The notes under the pieces: model-generated
Told to the model about the DNA's origin: nothing
The model's input: only the letters and a program-made list of their open reading frames with translations
The model's database searches: none
In this document: in pieces, positions 18,273 through 27,137 of the stretch
Numbering within the stretch: the stretch's first letter is position 1
How the letters are laid out: each line of letters starts with the position of its first letter
Assembly: GCA_016212795.1 (NCBI GenBank)
Contig: JACRDT010000026.1
Location: 1 to 46,326 of the forward strand
DNA length: 46,326 nucleotides
From: Elusimicrobiota bacterium
GTDB lineage: Bacteria; Elusimicrobiota; Elusimicrobia; UBA1565; UBA9628
Reading direction: 5' to 3'
Position numbers and translations under genes: made by a program

Positions 18273-19096
18273 TGCCCGCCGTCGGCGCGTCGTTCATGGA
18301 GGTCGCCGGCGTCAGGACGCACGTCCGCTCGGCCGGGGAAGGCCCGCCCGTCATCCTCCTCCACGGTCTCGGGGCGTCCTCCTATTCCTGGCGCTACGTC
18401 CTGCCCGCGCTGGGGGAGCGGTTCAAGGTCTTCGCCCCCGACTGGCCGGGCTTCGGCAGGTCCGGCCAGCCCTGGGACTTCGACTACTCCGTCGACGGCT
18501 TTGTCCGCTGGCTCCTGGCGTTCATGGACGCCCTGGGCCTGGGACGGGCGGCCCTCGTCGGCAACTCCATGGGCGGGATGCTCTCCCTGGCGGCCGCCAT
18601 GGCCCATCCCGGCCGGGTGTCGGGGCTGGCGCTGCTGGGCACTCCCGTCTACACCAGGAACAAGCCCCACCTGCTCTGGCCCATCCGGTGGCCGCTCATC
18701 GGCGGCGTGTACGAGCGCTGCATCGGCCCATGGGCCGTCGCCTTCATCGGGCGGACCGCCTTCGTGGACCCCTCCCTGATCACCCCGGAGCTGCTCGAGG
18801 AGTACGGGATGGCGCTGCGCACGGCCGCGGGCCGGCGCGCCATCGCCCAGTTCCTGCGCAACGCCATCCCGCCCGACGCGGAGGACCGCATCCGGCGCTA
18901 CCCGCAGGTCGAGACCCCCACGCTCGTCATCGTGGGGAAGCACGACCCCGTCGTGGACGTCGCGAGCGCCGAGCGCTTCGCCAAGACGCTGCGCAACGGC
19001 AGGCTCCTCGTCCTCCCCGACTGCGCCCACGCCCCGCAGGAGGAGAAGCCCCTCGAGGTCAACTTGGCCCTGCTCGGCTTCCTCGATAGGCCTTAA
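18272..19096 (+). CDS. Alpha/beta hydrolase
   Basis: The 274-residue protein has a canonical alpha/beta-hydrolase layout: oxyanion loop HGLGASSYSW (31-40), nucleophile elbow GNSMGG with Ser99, acid Asp225 in GKHDPVVD, and His253 in DCAHAPQEEKP. The lid region (about 125-200) is helical. No signal peptide is seen, so it is probably cytoplasmic. The substrate cannot be predicted. ATG 18272 overlaps the ybeY stop (TGATG), and the transglycosylase gene follows 5 bp downstream. Confidence 0.92.
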   Translation: MPAVGASFMEVAGVRTHVRSAGEGPPVILLHGLGASSYSWRYVLPALGERFKVFAPDWPGFGRSGQPWDFDYSVDGFVRWLLAFMDALGLGRAALVGNSMGGMLSLAAAMAHPGRVSGLALLGTPVYTRNKPHLLWPIRWPLIGGVYERCIGPWAVAFIGRTAFVDPSLITPELLEEYGMALRTAAGRRAIAQFLRNAIPPDAEDRIRRYPQVETPTLVIVGKHDPVVDVASAERFAKTLRNGRLLVLPDCAHAPQEEKPLEVNLALLGFLDRP

Positions 19097-19101
19097 GGCC
19101 C

Positions 19102-20463
19102 ATGACGCCGGCCGCCAGGCGCGCTATCATCTCCGTGGGTACATCCATGCCTCGACCGTGGAAGGGGGCTTGCCGCCTCCTGATGGCCGCCATCTTGTCC
19201 GGGCCGGGACCGGCCGGCGCCGCTTTGCCGGCGGCCTCAGGCCTAGACCGCGTCCCGCCGTCCTACGGCGTCTCCGCCCTTCCCGAGCCGACGCCGCAGG
19301 AATCGGCTGCCGACGAGGCCGCCTGGCGGGTGAGCCGCCTGCGCCTGGCCGCGGCCCGAGACGCGGGCCTCGACGAGGGGGCGCGGGCCGAGGCCAGGAG
19401 GCTCCAACGCTCGTCCTACGCGCTGCTCGACGCCCGCGACCGGGCGTTCCTGGACGCCGCCGCCTCCCTCCGGCTGGGGGGCTTCACGGTCTCGGGGATG
19501 GGCATCGCGGCCCAGGTCCCCTCCCTCCCCGGCCCCGAGAGGCTCGGGCCCGTGTTCCTCCTGGCGCAGGATTTCCAGGCTTGGCTCGCCGGCGTCAGGC
19601 AGGAGGCGCTCACCCTGGGCGTGCCCGCCGCGACGCTCGACGACGCGCTCGCGGGGCTGGTCGTCATGGAAGACGTCCTCAAGCTCGAGGACTCCCAGCC
19701 CGAGCACACGATCACGTTCGAGGAATACCTCGTCCGGGTGGTGTCGGACGCCCGCGTCGAGCGCGGGAAGGCCGAGATGGCCTCCCACGCGGCCCAGCTC
19801 GACGGCGTCTCGGCCAAGTACGGCGTCCCGTCCGCGACCATCGCGGCCCTGTGGGGCATCGAGAGCAATTACGGCCGCTCCATGGGCGCCTTCCCGGTGA
19901 TCGGAGCCCTGGCGACCTTGGCCTATGCCGGCAAGCGGCCGAGCTTCTTCCGCAAGGAGCTCCTCGAGGCCCTGCGCATCCTGGCCGAGGAAGGCATGCC
20001 GTCCAAACGGCTCCTGGGCTCCTGGGCCGGCGCCATGGGCCAGTGCCAGTTCATGCCCTCCACCTTTCGCAAGCTCGCCGTGGACGGCGACGGGGACGGC
20101 AAGCGCGACATCTGGAAGAACGAGACGGACGTCTTCGCCTCGGCGGCCAACTACCTCTCCCTGGCCGGCTGGCGCAAGGCCGAGCGCTGGGGCCAGGCCG
20201 TGACGCTCCCGCCGGCCTTCGACCAGGCCCTGGCCGACCTCAAGGTGGTCAAGCCGGTCGCCGCCTGGAAGGCCCTGGGCGTGGAGCCCCGCCAGGGCGA
20301 GGCCTTCCCGGACGGGGCGGCGGCAGCGTCGGTCATCAGGCCCACCGGCCCGGGCGGCCGCGCCTTCCTCGTCGGCGGGAACTTCCGCGTCTTCATGAGC
20401 TGGAACCGCTCCACCTATTTCGCGGCCGCCGCGGGGCTCCTCTCCGACCGCCTCGCCCGCTAG
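19102..20463 (+). CDS. Lytic murein transglycosylase, MltB/SLT_2 family
   Basis: This enzyme would cleave peptidoglycan glycan strands to 1,6-anhydro products. With this start it has 453 residues; the catalytic Glu is E254 in ALWGIESNYGRSMG. Other family marks are GSWAGAMGQCQFMPSTF, DGDGDGKRDIWKNETDVFASAANYLSLAGWR and a C-terminal GNFRVFMSWNRS. An alternative start at ATG 19147 (MPRPWKGACRLLMAAILSG) gives a more typical signal peptide and lies 16 nt after a TATCAT box at 19125-19130. Residues about 44-53 coincide with a degenerate repeat copy (F). The stop shares the palindrome CTAG with the stop of the convergent TPR gene. Confidence 0.9.
   Translation: MTPAARRAIISVGTSMPRPWKGACRLLMAAILSGPGPAGAALPAASGLDRVPPSYGVSALPEPTPQESAADEAAWRVSRLRLAAARDAGLDEGARAEARRLQRSSYALLDARDRAFLDAAASLRLGGFTVSGMGIAAQVPSLPGPERLGPVFLLAQDFQAWLAGVRQEALTLGVPAATLDDALAGLVVMEDVLKLEDSQPEHTITFEEYLVRVVSDARVERGKAEMASHAAQLDGVSAKYGVPSATIAALWGIESNYGRSMGAFPVIGALATLAYAGKRPSFFRKELLEALRILAEEGMPSKRLLGSWAGAMGQCQFMPSTFRKLAVDGDGDGKRDIWKNETDVFASAANYLSLAGWRKAERWGQAVTLPPAFDQALADLKVVKPVAAWKALGVEPRQGEAFPDGAAAASVIRPTGPGGRAFLVGGNFRVFMSWNRSTYFAAAAGLLSDRLAR
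19231..19260 (+). repeat. Possible degenerate dispersed repeat, copy F
   Basis: GCGGCCTCAGGCCTAGACC and the following GCGTCCCGCCG match the right half of the family (CGGCCTCCGGCCTCGACCGCGCCCCGCC in copy D) with about three differences. It lies just after the signal peptide of the transglycosylase, in a low-complexity linker. Short length makes chance similarity in GC-rich DNA possible. Confidence 0.45.
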
Positions 20464-23400
20464 CGCCCCTTCATCTTCGCGGCCAGCCTTTCTTGCTCCC
20501 GGCGGACGCGCCGCAGCATGGCCGGCTCCGCCCGCGTCCCCGCCGCGGTCAAGGCCTCGTCATAGACCCTGGCCGCCTCCTCGGCCCGGCCCGCCGCCTC
20601 CAACGCGCTCCCCAGGCTCAGCGCCGTTTCCAGGTTCCCAGGCTCCAACCGGCGGGCCCCGCGCAGGTCGGCGATTGCGCCCTGGACGTCTCCCATCAGC
20701 CACTTCAGCACGCCCCGGTCCGCCAACACATCTCCTAGGGGCGGCCGGGACGCTCGGCCCCTGGGGCTGCCGCCCCAGGCCGCGCCCCGGTCCGCCAACG
20801 CCCCTGGGGAACTCTCGACCAGGCGGTCCAGGATGCCCAATGCCTTCCGGTAATCCTCAAGCCCCTGGTACCCCATCGCGAGCGCCCGGAGCTCCTCCGC
20901 CTTCGGGCCGGCCTTCTCCGCCAGTTCGAGGCAGCGCTTGGCCAGGCCCTTGTCTCCCGCCTCCCCGGCCACGCGCGCCAACCCCACCCACTGGCCCGCG
21001 GTCGGTCCCTGGCCGCCTCGCTGCGCGGCCCCGGCCGCCGCGGCCAACGCCCGCCCTCTCTCCTTGATGTCCCAGAACAGCCGCGCCATCTCCACCTGGA
21101 CCCACGCCTCTTGAGCTCCGGGCGGCGCGGACTCCGCCCTGCCCAGCGCCTCCCTGACCACGGAGGCGTCGCCGGCCTTCGCGCCGATGCGCGCCGCTTC
21201 CAGCCAGTCCGGCGCGCCGACGTCCTTGCCTCCCCCCGCGCGGACGCGCTCGAGGAGCCGCCGCGCCTCGGCCAAGGCCCCGCGTTCCTCCCCCATCGCC
21301 GCGAGGGTCTTCATCGCCTTGAGCGACTCGCCCACTCCCATGCCGCGAGCCCGCCCGCGAGCCAGGGCTTCCTTTGCCGACTCCCGCTCGCCGGCCTCGG
21401 CCGACAATCTCGCCAGGTCGACCCACTCACCAGCCGTCAGGACGGGGACCCCCTCCCTCACGAGGCCGCGGACGATATCCCTGTCCCGGCGGGCGTCGCC
21501 AAGGCCCTGACGCAGCCTCAGGATCTCGAGCCTCTCCCTGACGCTCGGCCGGGCTTCCTGCGCCCGGGCCAGCGCCTTGAGCAGCAGTCCCTTGTCCCCC
21601 GCCCCCGCGAGCCCGCGGGCGAGAGCGAGCCACTCTCCCGCTCGTTGCGCCGCTGCCCCGCTCTCCACGAGCGGCCTCGCCAGGGAGAGGGCGCGCCGGC
21701 CGTCGCCAAGCTCGAGGTGGAGGAGCGCGATCCGGGCCGTCTCCCCGTCGGAAGGGCGCGCGCCCTCCGCTCTTCTCAGCGCCTGCGCCGCGACATCCTT
21801 CGCCCCGGCCATCAAGGCCGATCCGGCCAGGTCCAGCCACCGGGCGGCGCTCAGCAGCCCCGACCCCTCCCTGACCATCGCCCGCGCGACCGCGGCGGCG
21901 CGACCGGGCTCGCCCAGCCCCGAGAACAGGCCGGCCGCCGCCGCCCGCTCTTGCGCCGGCAGCGCCCCGATGTCGGCCCGCGACAACGCCTCCAGGGCCA
22001 ACCGGCCCTCCCCGGCCGCCTGCGCCCCGCGGGCCAATCCCACCCAGTCCGCGGCGCCCAACCCCGCCCCATCCCCCCTCACGATCCTCTCCATCACGGA
22101 CACCGCCCGTCCGCGCTCGCCCAGCTTCCCGTAGAGCTCCGCGATCCCCACCATCAGGCTGGGCGCGGGATGCCCTTCCTCCGCAACCGCCAGATGCAGC
22201 CTCGCCGACGCCTTCCCGCCTCCCGCGGCGGCGCAGAGGGCGGCCTCCACGTGCAGCGGGGCGTCCCCTGGGAACCTGTCGAGCAGCCCCTTCGTCATCG
22301 CGGACAGGCGCGGCAGGCCCCCCAGCGCCCGGCACAGCTCCAACGCCTTTTGCGCCTCCAGCCGGCCGATGGAAGCGGGATCGACCTCAGCCAGCGCGTC
22401 CGCGGCCGTCCGCCGCTGCCCGGCCTCCAGCGCCGCCTGCGCCCGCATCAGCCCGAGCCGCTTGTCGCCCGGCAGGACTTCCACCAACTGCGCCAGGAGC
22501 GCCGCCCGGTCCGCGACCGTCAGCATGGGCCGGCACCCCTGGCTGACGAACTCCTCGGCGAACGCCGGGATGAGGAATCCGCGGGAGAAGACCTTCCTGG
22601 AGACGCTCCCGCCGCGGATGGTGCCGGCTTCGACGTCCATGAAGTTCTTGTGCCAGGCCTCGAAGGCCGCCATCAACTCGGCCTTGGAGCGCCGCGCCGC
22701 GCCCGCCCTCAGAAAAGCCGCGGCGCGCGCGAGATGGAGCCTGATGCCCAGCCAGACGCGCCCCTCCGTCCGGAAACCCAGAGCCGACCAGGCCGGCTCG
22801 TAGCTCAGGAGCGGGCCGGGCCGGCCCGCCAGCATCCGCGCCCACGCCAGGTCGAGCCTCCAGTCCTCGCGGTCGGGCCTCAGCGCCACGGCGCGCTCGT
22901 AGTCCCCGGCCGCGGCCTCGAAGGCACCGGCCTCCACCATCGACACGGCGCGCCGGGCCAGCAGCCAGGCGTCATCCGGCGCCGCCCTGACGGCGTCATC
23001 GAGCCGCCCTGGCTTGTCCAACGTCCCCGCCCTCGCCAGACTGGCGTACACCCCCACGCGGACCAAGCCGTACGAGGCCAGCGCCAGGGCCGGGACCAGG
23101 ACCGCCAGCGTGACCCAGCCGCCGACCCGGACAGCGGCCCCCTCGCCCCGGCCTCCGGCCTCGACCGCGCCCCGCCGGCCGGCCAGCAGGCTCAGCGCCG
23201 CCGCCATGAGCCACGCCAGGCGCGGCTCGCCCCACGCGCTGCCGGCCAGGGCGGTCAGGAGCGCCACCCAGCGCAAGGCCGTCTCCGGCGAGGGGAAAAC
23301 GGCTCGCGCCTGCGACGACCTGGCCCCCTTGGGCCAGGCCGTCTCCGGCACCCGCCGTCGAGCGTCCAAGACCAGGGCATGGCCCGCCAGCCCGGCCAGC

Positions 23401-24470
23401 ACCGGCCACACGGGCGCCATGTAGGAACTCCGGACCATCAGCGGGCAGTGAACCCCGACGAAATAGCCGATCAGCAGCGCGGGCGGCCACAACTCCCGCC
23501 TGCCGCGGTGCAGCCACAAGGCCAGCAACCCCAGGGCGAACAACAGCGGCTCCAGCGAGACCACGAAAGCGGCCCTCTCCAGGACCGTCCGGCCGAACCG
23601 GCCGGGCTGGCGGGAGACGGCGGCGGCCCAGCCGGAAAACGTGTCGACCGGCTCGACATCCCCCTCTTGGGCGTAGATGATCCCGTCATAGGCTCCGCCG
23701 TAGGCTCCCCGGGAGACGGCGCCCGACGCCCCGACGGCGTTGCCGTAGATGGACCCGCCCTCCAGGACCGCGAGACCGCCGGAGACGGCCAGCTTCAGGA
23801 ACAGGACCGGGACGAGCAGAAGATACGGCAGGGCGACCACCGGCAGCAACGGCCGCCACGCCCGCCGCAGGGAGCCGCCGTGGACAACCGCCACCTCATA
23901 GAGGGCCAGGACCGGCGGGAAGAAGACGAGCGGCGACCGGTAGAGGATGCTCACCCCGATGCCCAGCCCCAAGAGGACGCTCCTGGGCGTGGTGGGCGAC
24001 CGCGCCCGCCACGCCAGCAGGCACGCGACCAGGACCACGGAGACGGCGTGGAACGGGTAGGGATACTTCCATAGGTCCTCGAGATGCCCCAGCACTGCCG
24101 CCTGGTAGAGGAGGGCGCCGGCCAGGCCAGCGAGCAGGGACCCGTTCAAGGCGCCGAAGGCGAAGACCAGCAAGGGGACCAGGATGCCAGGCAGGGACTC
24201 CCCGGCGCGCCGCCGCTGGCCTCCCCCGTGCTCGAAGAGCAGGGCGGGCAGGATGCTGGCGAGCGGCATGCTCTCCATGATCCAATCCCCGGGCGGCGGC
24301 ACGCCGTGCAGCAGCGCCTCGCCCGTATCGGCATAGTGCTCCCAGCGGTGCTCGTGGGAATCGGCCTCCCAGGAAGCCAACTGCGGCTGAAGGACCGCCG
24401 TCCAGAGGAAGAGCAAGCCGGCGGCGACGAGCAGCCGGTCCCACCAGACGGCGTCCCTCATCGCCTTCAT
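20460..24470 (-). CDS. Large membrane protein: GT39-like N-terminal region plus TPR solenoid
   Basis: About 1336 residues. The first 470 carry about ten hydrophobic segments with an early acidic loop (LASWEADSHEHRWEHYADTGEALLHG), like polytopic dolichyl-phosphate-mannose or ArnT-type glycosyltransferases. From about 480 to the end there are TPR and Sel1-like helical repeats (for example AEEAARVYDEALTAAG). A role in transfer of lipid-linked sugars with a periplasmic or cytoplasmic docking solenoid is plausible, but no catalytic residue is certain. I prefer ATG 24470, 7 nt after an extended -10; the in-frame GTG at 24473 is the alternative. Two repeat copies (C and D) are embedded in-frame, one in a membrane loop and one between TPR units. 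It converges on the transglycosylase, sharing CTAG. Confidence 0.8.
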   Translation of the reverse strand: MKAMRDAVWWDRLLVAAGLLFLWTAVLQPQLASWEADSHEHRWEHYADTGEALLHGVPPPGDWIMESMPLASILPALLFEHGGGQRRRAGESLPGILVPLLVFAFGALNGSLLAGLAGALLYQAAVLGHLEDLWKYPYPFHAVSVVLVACLLAWRARSPTTPRSVLLGLGIGVSILYRSPLVFFPPVLALYEVAVVHGGSLRRAWRPLLPVVALPYLLLVPVLFLKLAVSGGLAVLEGGSIYGNAVGASGAVSRGAYGGAYDGIIYAQEGDVEPVDTFSGWAAAVSRQPGRFGRTVLERAAFVVSLEPLLFALGLLALWLHRGRRELWPPALLIGYFVGVHCPLMVRSSYMAPVWPVLAGLAGHALVLDARRRVPETAWPKGARSSQARAVFPSPETALRWVALLTALAGSAWGEPRLAWLMAAALSLLAGRRGAVEAGGRGEGAAVRVGGWVTLAVLVPALALASYGLVRVGVYASLARAGTLDKPGRLDDAVRAAPDDAWLLARRAVSMVEAGAFEAAAGDYERAVALRPDREDWRLDLAWARMLAGRPGPLLSYEPAWSALGFRTEGRVWLGIRLHLARAAAFLRAGAARRSKAELMAAFEAWHKNFMDVEAGTIRGGSVSRKVFSRGFLIPAFAEEFVSQGCRPMLTVADRAALLAQLVEVLPGDKRLGLMRAQAALEAGQRRTAADALAEVDPASIGRLEAQKALELCRALGGLPRLSAMTKGLLDRFPGDAPLHVEAALCAAAGGGKASARLHLAVAEEGHPAPSLMVGIAELYGKLGERGRAVSVMERIVRGDGAGLGAADWVGLARGAQAAGEGRLALEALSRADIGALPAQERAAAAGLFSGLGEPGRAAAVARAMVREGSGLLSAARWLDLAGSALMAGAKDVAAQALRRAEGARPSDGETARIALLHLELGDGRRALSLARPLVESGAAAQRAGEWLALARGLAGAGDKGLLLKALARAQEARPSVRERLEILRLRQGLGDARRDRDIVRGLVREGVPVLTAGEWVDLARLSAEAGERESAKEALARGRARGMGVGESLKAMKTLAAMGEERGALAEARRLLERVRAGGGKDVGAPDWLEAARIGAKAGDASVVREALGRAESAPPGAQEAWVQVEMARLFWDIKERGRALAAAAGAAQRGGQGPTAGQWVGLARVAGEAGDKGLAKRCLELAEKAGPKAEELRALAMGYQGLEDYRKALGILDRLVESSPGALADRGAAWGGSPRGRASRPPLGDVLADRGVLKWLMGDVQGAIADLRGARRLEPGNLETALSLGSALEAAGRAEEAARVYDEALTAAGTRAEPAMLRRVRREQERLAAKMKGR
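20711..20805 (+). repeat. Dispersed GC-rich repeat, copy C (in-frame in the TPR gene)
   Basis: This copy contains CGCCCCGGTCCGCCAAC at both ends (about 75 bp apart), with GGACGCTCGGCC and GGGGCTGCCGCCCC between. On the coding (minus) strand it is read as ALADRGAAWGGSPRGRASRP then LGDVLADRG, disrupting the TPR spacing without a frameshift. The middle block is nearly identical to the intergenic copy A. Confidence 0.88.
23144..23173 (+). repeat. Dispersed GC-rich repeat, copy D (partial, in-frame)
   Basis: This is the right-half module only: CGCCCCGGCCTCCGGCC then TCGACCGCGCCCC. On the coding (minus) strand it gives RRGAVEAGGRGEG, located in a loop between two membrane spans of the large TPR protein. 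The identical peptide core AVEAGGR occurs in copy E of an unrelated kinase. Confidence 0.8.
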
Positions 24471-24477
24471 CACGCCA

Positions 24478-24486
24478 ATGATATCA
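24478..24486 (-). promoter_or_regulatory. Extended -10 promoter for the TPR membrane gene
   Basis: The minus strand reads TGATATCAT (TGn plus TATCAT), 7 nt before ATG 24470. The predicted transcript would start within a few bases of the start codon. Confidence 0.55.
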
Positions 24487-24513
24487 TCTGGCGAGCCCGG
24501 GCTGCCGCTCCCC

Positions 24514-24543
24514 TTGACTAAGGCGGCGCGCCTAACCTAATCT
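24514..24543 (+). promoter_or_regulatory. Promoter (TTGACT, 18 bp, TAATCT) for the gene at 24553
   Basis: TTGACT at 24514-24519 and TAATCT at 24538-24543 are 18 bp apart, and ATG 24553 follows the -10 by 9 nt. It is divergent from the minus-strand promoter at 24478. No Shine-Dalgarno is present. Confidence 0.5.
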
Positions 24544-24552
24544 ATTGGTGCC

Positions 24553-25182
24553 ATGAAATGCCCCAACTGCGGCGACGAGCACGCTCCCGAGATCGTGGAG
24601 TGCCCGAAATGCGGGATCGTCCTCACCAAGTGGAGCAGCGGGACCATGACCCCGGGGGCGCTGCTCAAGGCGGACAAGGAGACGCGCTCCCATCCGATCA
24701 TCCTCTACGGCGGGCTGGCCGTGGCGGTGTTCGCCTTCTGGTATTCCTACCGGCACCCGGCGGCGGCGCCCCAGGGGAGCGAGCCGGGGCCGGGCGCTTC
24801 GGCGCCGGCGGCGCCGGGGGACGGGGGAGAGGACATCCCCAACCCCTGGCGCTTCCAAGGGGTCGTGCTGGATGTCCGAGACGGCACGCCCGTCGCCGCC
24901 GTCAAGGTCTCATTCTCGGGCGGCGGGAAGGCCTACCAAGCCGTCACCGACGGGGAGGGCCGCTACGGCCGCGCGGTGCCGGCGCTCGAGTCCGGCGGCT
25001 ATTCGGCCGTGCTCGCGCACCCCGATTTCAAGCCCCAGCACCTGCGCGGCTCGCTCGAGGGGATGAGCGACGAGTACCGCGCCCGCGTGGACTGCTCCAA
25101 GGACGCCGAGAAGGAGATCCTGACCGGCAAGGCCGGCGAGCCCATGGCCGTGGATTTCCTCCTCTGCCGCAGGCGCCGCTGA
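24553..25182 (+). CDS. Zinc-ribbon, single-TM, carboxypeptidase-regulatory-like protein
   Basis: The 209-residue protein opens with a rubredoxin-like zinc ribbon, CPNCGDEHAPEIVECPKC (two CxxC pairs). One membrane helix follows at about 54-69 (IILYGGLAVAVFAFWYSY), then a Pro/Ala/Gly linker. Residues about 100-200 look like a carboxypeptidase-regulatory or CNA_B beta domain (FQGVVLDVRDGTPVAAVKVSFSGGG, TDGEGRYGRAV). Orientation would place the ribbon in the cytoplasm and the beta domain outside. It heads a short unit with the FHA gene 56 bp downstream. Function unknown; possibly an envelope sensor or scaffold. Confidence 0.75.
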   Translation: MKCPNCGDEHAPEIVECPKCGIVLTKWSSGTMTPGALLKADKETRSHPIILYGGLAVAVFAFWYSYRHPAAAPQGSEPGPGASAPAAPGDGGEDIPNPWRFQGVVLDVRDGTPVAAVKVSFSGGGKAYQAVTDGEGRYGRAVPALESGGYSAVLAHPDFKPQHLRGSLEGMSDEYRARVDCSKDAEKEILTGKAGEPMAVDFLLCRRRR

Positions 25183-25238
25183 GACCCGGCGCCAAGAACG
25201 AGCGCGATCAAGGATTGGTGAACGCAAGGGGAAAGTCG

Positions 25239-25616
25239 ATGCCAGAGGAAGAGTCGGTGCCCGTGCTGGTCGTGGTGAAGAGCCCCAAGGCCGGACCCCT
25301 CGCCCATCTGGGCGTCGACCTTCCGACCATGATCCCGATCGGCGAGAGCCACAACCCATCGCGGGCGCTGTTCAAGATACGGACCGACCGCGTCGTCGCC
25401 GGCCGCAGCCCCGAATGCGACGTGCTGTTGGACCACATCACGGTCTCCCGCAATCATTTCGCGATCCGCAAGGCCCCGGAGGGGTATTTCATCAGCGACC
25501 TCGGCAGCACCTGCGGCACGATCGTCAACGACAAGGAAGCCCGCTCGGAGGTCCTCCTGAAGAACGGCGACAACATCAAGGCGGGCAAATTCACGCTCCT
25601 TTTTACTTGGAAGTAG
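25239..25616 (+). CDS. FHA-domain protein
   Basis: The 125-residue protein is mostly a forkhead-associated domain, which binds phosphothreonine peptides. Its signature is VVAGRSPECDVLLDHITVSRNHFAI (GR and SRNH) followed by DLGSTCGTIVND and LLKNGDNIKAGKFTLLF. ATG 25239 is preceded by AAGGGG at good spacing; an in-frame GTG at 25218 is the alternative. The downstream gene starts one base after its stop, so the two are probably one operon. A likely reader of Thr phosphorylation by the Ser/Thr kinases of the window. Confidence 0.9.
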   Translation: MPEEESVPVLVVVKSPKAGPLAHLGVDLPTMIPIGESHNPSRALFKIRTDRVVAGRSPECDVLLDHITVSRNHFAIRKAPEGYFISDLGSTCGTIVNDKEARSEVLLKNGDNIKAGKFTLLFTWK

Positions 25617-25617
25617 C

Positions 25618-26844
25618 GTGGACAACCCCTCCGCCCGGCGTTCGGTCCTCCTCGCCTTCTTCCCGGGCGAGAAGGAGCAGAAAGCCCGCGAACACGCCTC
25701 GCGCATCGGCGCGGCGCTCGGGCTCCCGGAGCAAACGGCCGTCGTGCGCCGCTGCGGGACCACGTTCGTGGTGGAAGCCGCTCGTCCCTGGCCGGCGCAG
25801 AGCGCCTGGGACGCATTGCGCGAGCGGGCCGAGGAGACGACCCCGGCGCTCGAGGAGGCGCTCGGGCCCGCCCGCCTGCGGAGCGCCGTCTACTGCGGCG
25901 CCCCCGCGCCCTCCTGGGCGGACGAACTGCCTCGCACCGCGCTGCCCGAGGGAGAGGTCGTCGATCTCGCCCACGAAGAGACTCCGGGCGAACGGCTGGC
26001 GCTCGTGTCCCAATGCCCCGACCGCCTCCTGGCGCGCCTGCGCCCGGTGCTCGCGCGGCTCGCCTGCGCGAAGCGGCAGCTGGAGATCGCGCGGACGTGC
26101 CTCGCCGAGGTCCTCCGGGAGAAGCAGGTCGTCGACGACTCCGTCAACCGGATCCTCCGCCACCGCATCGGCGAGATGAGGGGCGCCGAGGCCTTGAGCG
26201 TGCTCGAGGAGCACGTCCGCGAGATGTCCCAGAACTTCGCGAAGCTGACGCGCAACGCCGGGATCGTCGACGGCGCGCTCTCGGACTTCCGGGCGGAGGT
26301 CCAGGCCCTGGAACGCGACGTCAAGGGGCTTCCGCGGACGCCCGCCCCGGCCCTGACGGACGACGCGCTGGCGCGCCTCCCGATCCCGGTCGCGGCGGAG
26401 CTGACGCGTCTCGAACGGCAGGGGCGGTCCCTGAACGAGTCGCTCTCGGCCGCTCGCACGGCCCTGCAGATCCATGCGATGAACGTGGAGATCCTGAGGG
26501 GCGAAGAGCTCGTCGCGCTGCAGAAGTCGACCGGGGAGCTGCAGAAGAAGGCGGTGTCCTTCCAGAGCGCCGCGGTGCTCATCGAGCTCGTGGTCGTCTT
26601 CGCCTACACGCTGCACTCCTGGGAGCTGATCGCCCACGCGCCTCGGTTCCAGGCCCTGCCGGGCTGGTTCACGTTCTTCTCGGCGCTCGGGTTCGCCCTC
26701 CTGCTCGTCCTGAGCGCCCACGAGGTCGCGCACCGCCTCAGGGAGGGCCGGTTCAGCCGCCAAGCCTACGCGCTGTTCGGCGGGACGGTCGCCCTCGTGG
26801 CCGCGATGGCGGGCGTCACCGCGTGGGCCCGCCCGCCGCACTGA
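25618..26844 (+). CDS. Unknown coiled-coil protein with C-terminal membrane helices
   Basis: The 408-residue protein starts at GTG 25618, one base after the FHA stop. Residues about 120-320 are charged and helical with probable coiled coil (LARLACAKRQLEIARTCLAEVL, LRRLERQGRSLNESLSAART-like heptads). Three hydrophobic segments close the protein (about 320-340, 345-370, 385-405), so it is likely anchored in the membrane by its C-terminus. I do not recognise the N-terminal domain. Co-transcription with the FHA protein suggests it is a partner or target in phospho-signalling. A terminator follows downstream. Confidence 0.7.
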   Translation: MDNPSARRSVLLAFFPGEKEQKAREHASRIGAALGLPEQTAVVRRCGTTFVVEAARPWPAQSAWDALRERAEETTPALEEALGPARLRSAVYCGAPAPSWADELPRTALPEGEVVDLAHEETPGERLALVSQCPDRLLARLRPVLARLACAKRQLEIARTCLAEVLREKQVVDDSVNRILRHRIGEMRGAEALSVLEEHVREMSQNFAKLTRNAGIVDGALSDFRAEVQALERDVKGLPRTPAPALTDDALARLPIPVAAELTRLERQGRSLNESLSAARTALQIHAMNVEILRGEELVALQKSTGELQKKAVSFQSAAVLIELVVVFAYTLHSWELIAHAPRFQALPGWFTFFSALGFALLLVLSAHEVAHRLREGRFSRQAYALFGGTVALVAAMAGVTAWARPPH

Positions 26845-27009
26845 CTTAAGAGTCCGTCCGAGTCATAGCGCGAGTTCTGGAAGGGCGCGCTCGAGCTGAG
26901 GGCGAGCAACGAAGCCATCGGCCGAGCCCGTCCCTCCCTTTCATCTCCAGCGGGCAGGAACGGGAATTCGGGCCTGGGGGTCAGGGTCAGCTGACGCCCC
27001 AAACGACCC

Positions 27010-27030
27010 ATAGGTCTTTGGACCTATTTT
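27010..27030 (+). terminator. Rho-independent terminator
   Basis: ATAGGTC, loop TTTG, GACCTAT form a perfect 7-bp stem, followed by TTTTA. It lies 165 bp after the end of the coiled-coil gene and before the promoter of the HEAT-repeat gene. The T-run is short. Confidence 0.6.
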
Positions 27031-27095
27031 ATCGTAGGCCCAAAGCTCGCCGGCATCTAGGCCCTCCCTGGGACTCTCGGGCCCATATTCCATAG

Positions 27096-27129
27096 TACAA
27101 TAGGCCTACTTCCCATCTTGGGAGGAAAG
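27096..27129 (+). promoter_or_regulatory. -10 box and strong Shine-Dalgarno of the HEAT-repeat gene
   Basis: TACAAT at 27096-27101 is a good -10 (5 of 6). GGGAGGAAAGG at 27119-27129 is a clear Shine-Dalgarno 8 nt before ATG 27138. No convincing -35 was found. This unit therefore uses a normal leader, unlike most others in the window. Confidence 0.55.
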
Positions 27130-27137
27130 GTCCAGAC

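Larger units (their letters stand above)
26845..27137. other. Intergenic region with terminator and promoter
   Basis: No coding signal was recognised in the first 165 bases. A terminator-like hairpin lies at 27010-27030 and a -10 box (TACAAT) at 27096-27101, followed by the ribosome-binding site of the HEAT-repeat gene. Confidence 0.5.

Noticed and set aside
21111..24074. Plus-strand ORF of 987 residues opposite the TPR membrane gene
   Set aside because: Its composition (Arg/Pro/Gln-rich, no motif) fits an antisense shadow; the minus-strand gene has clear membrane and TPR patterns and a promoter.
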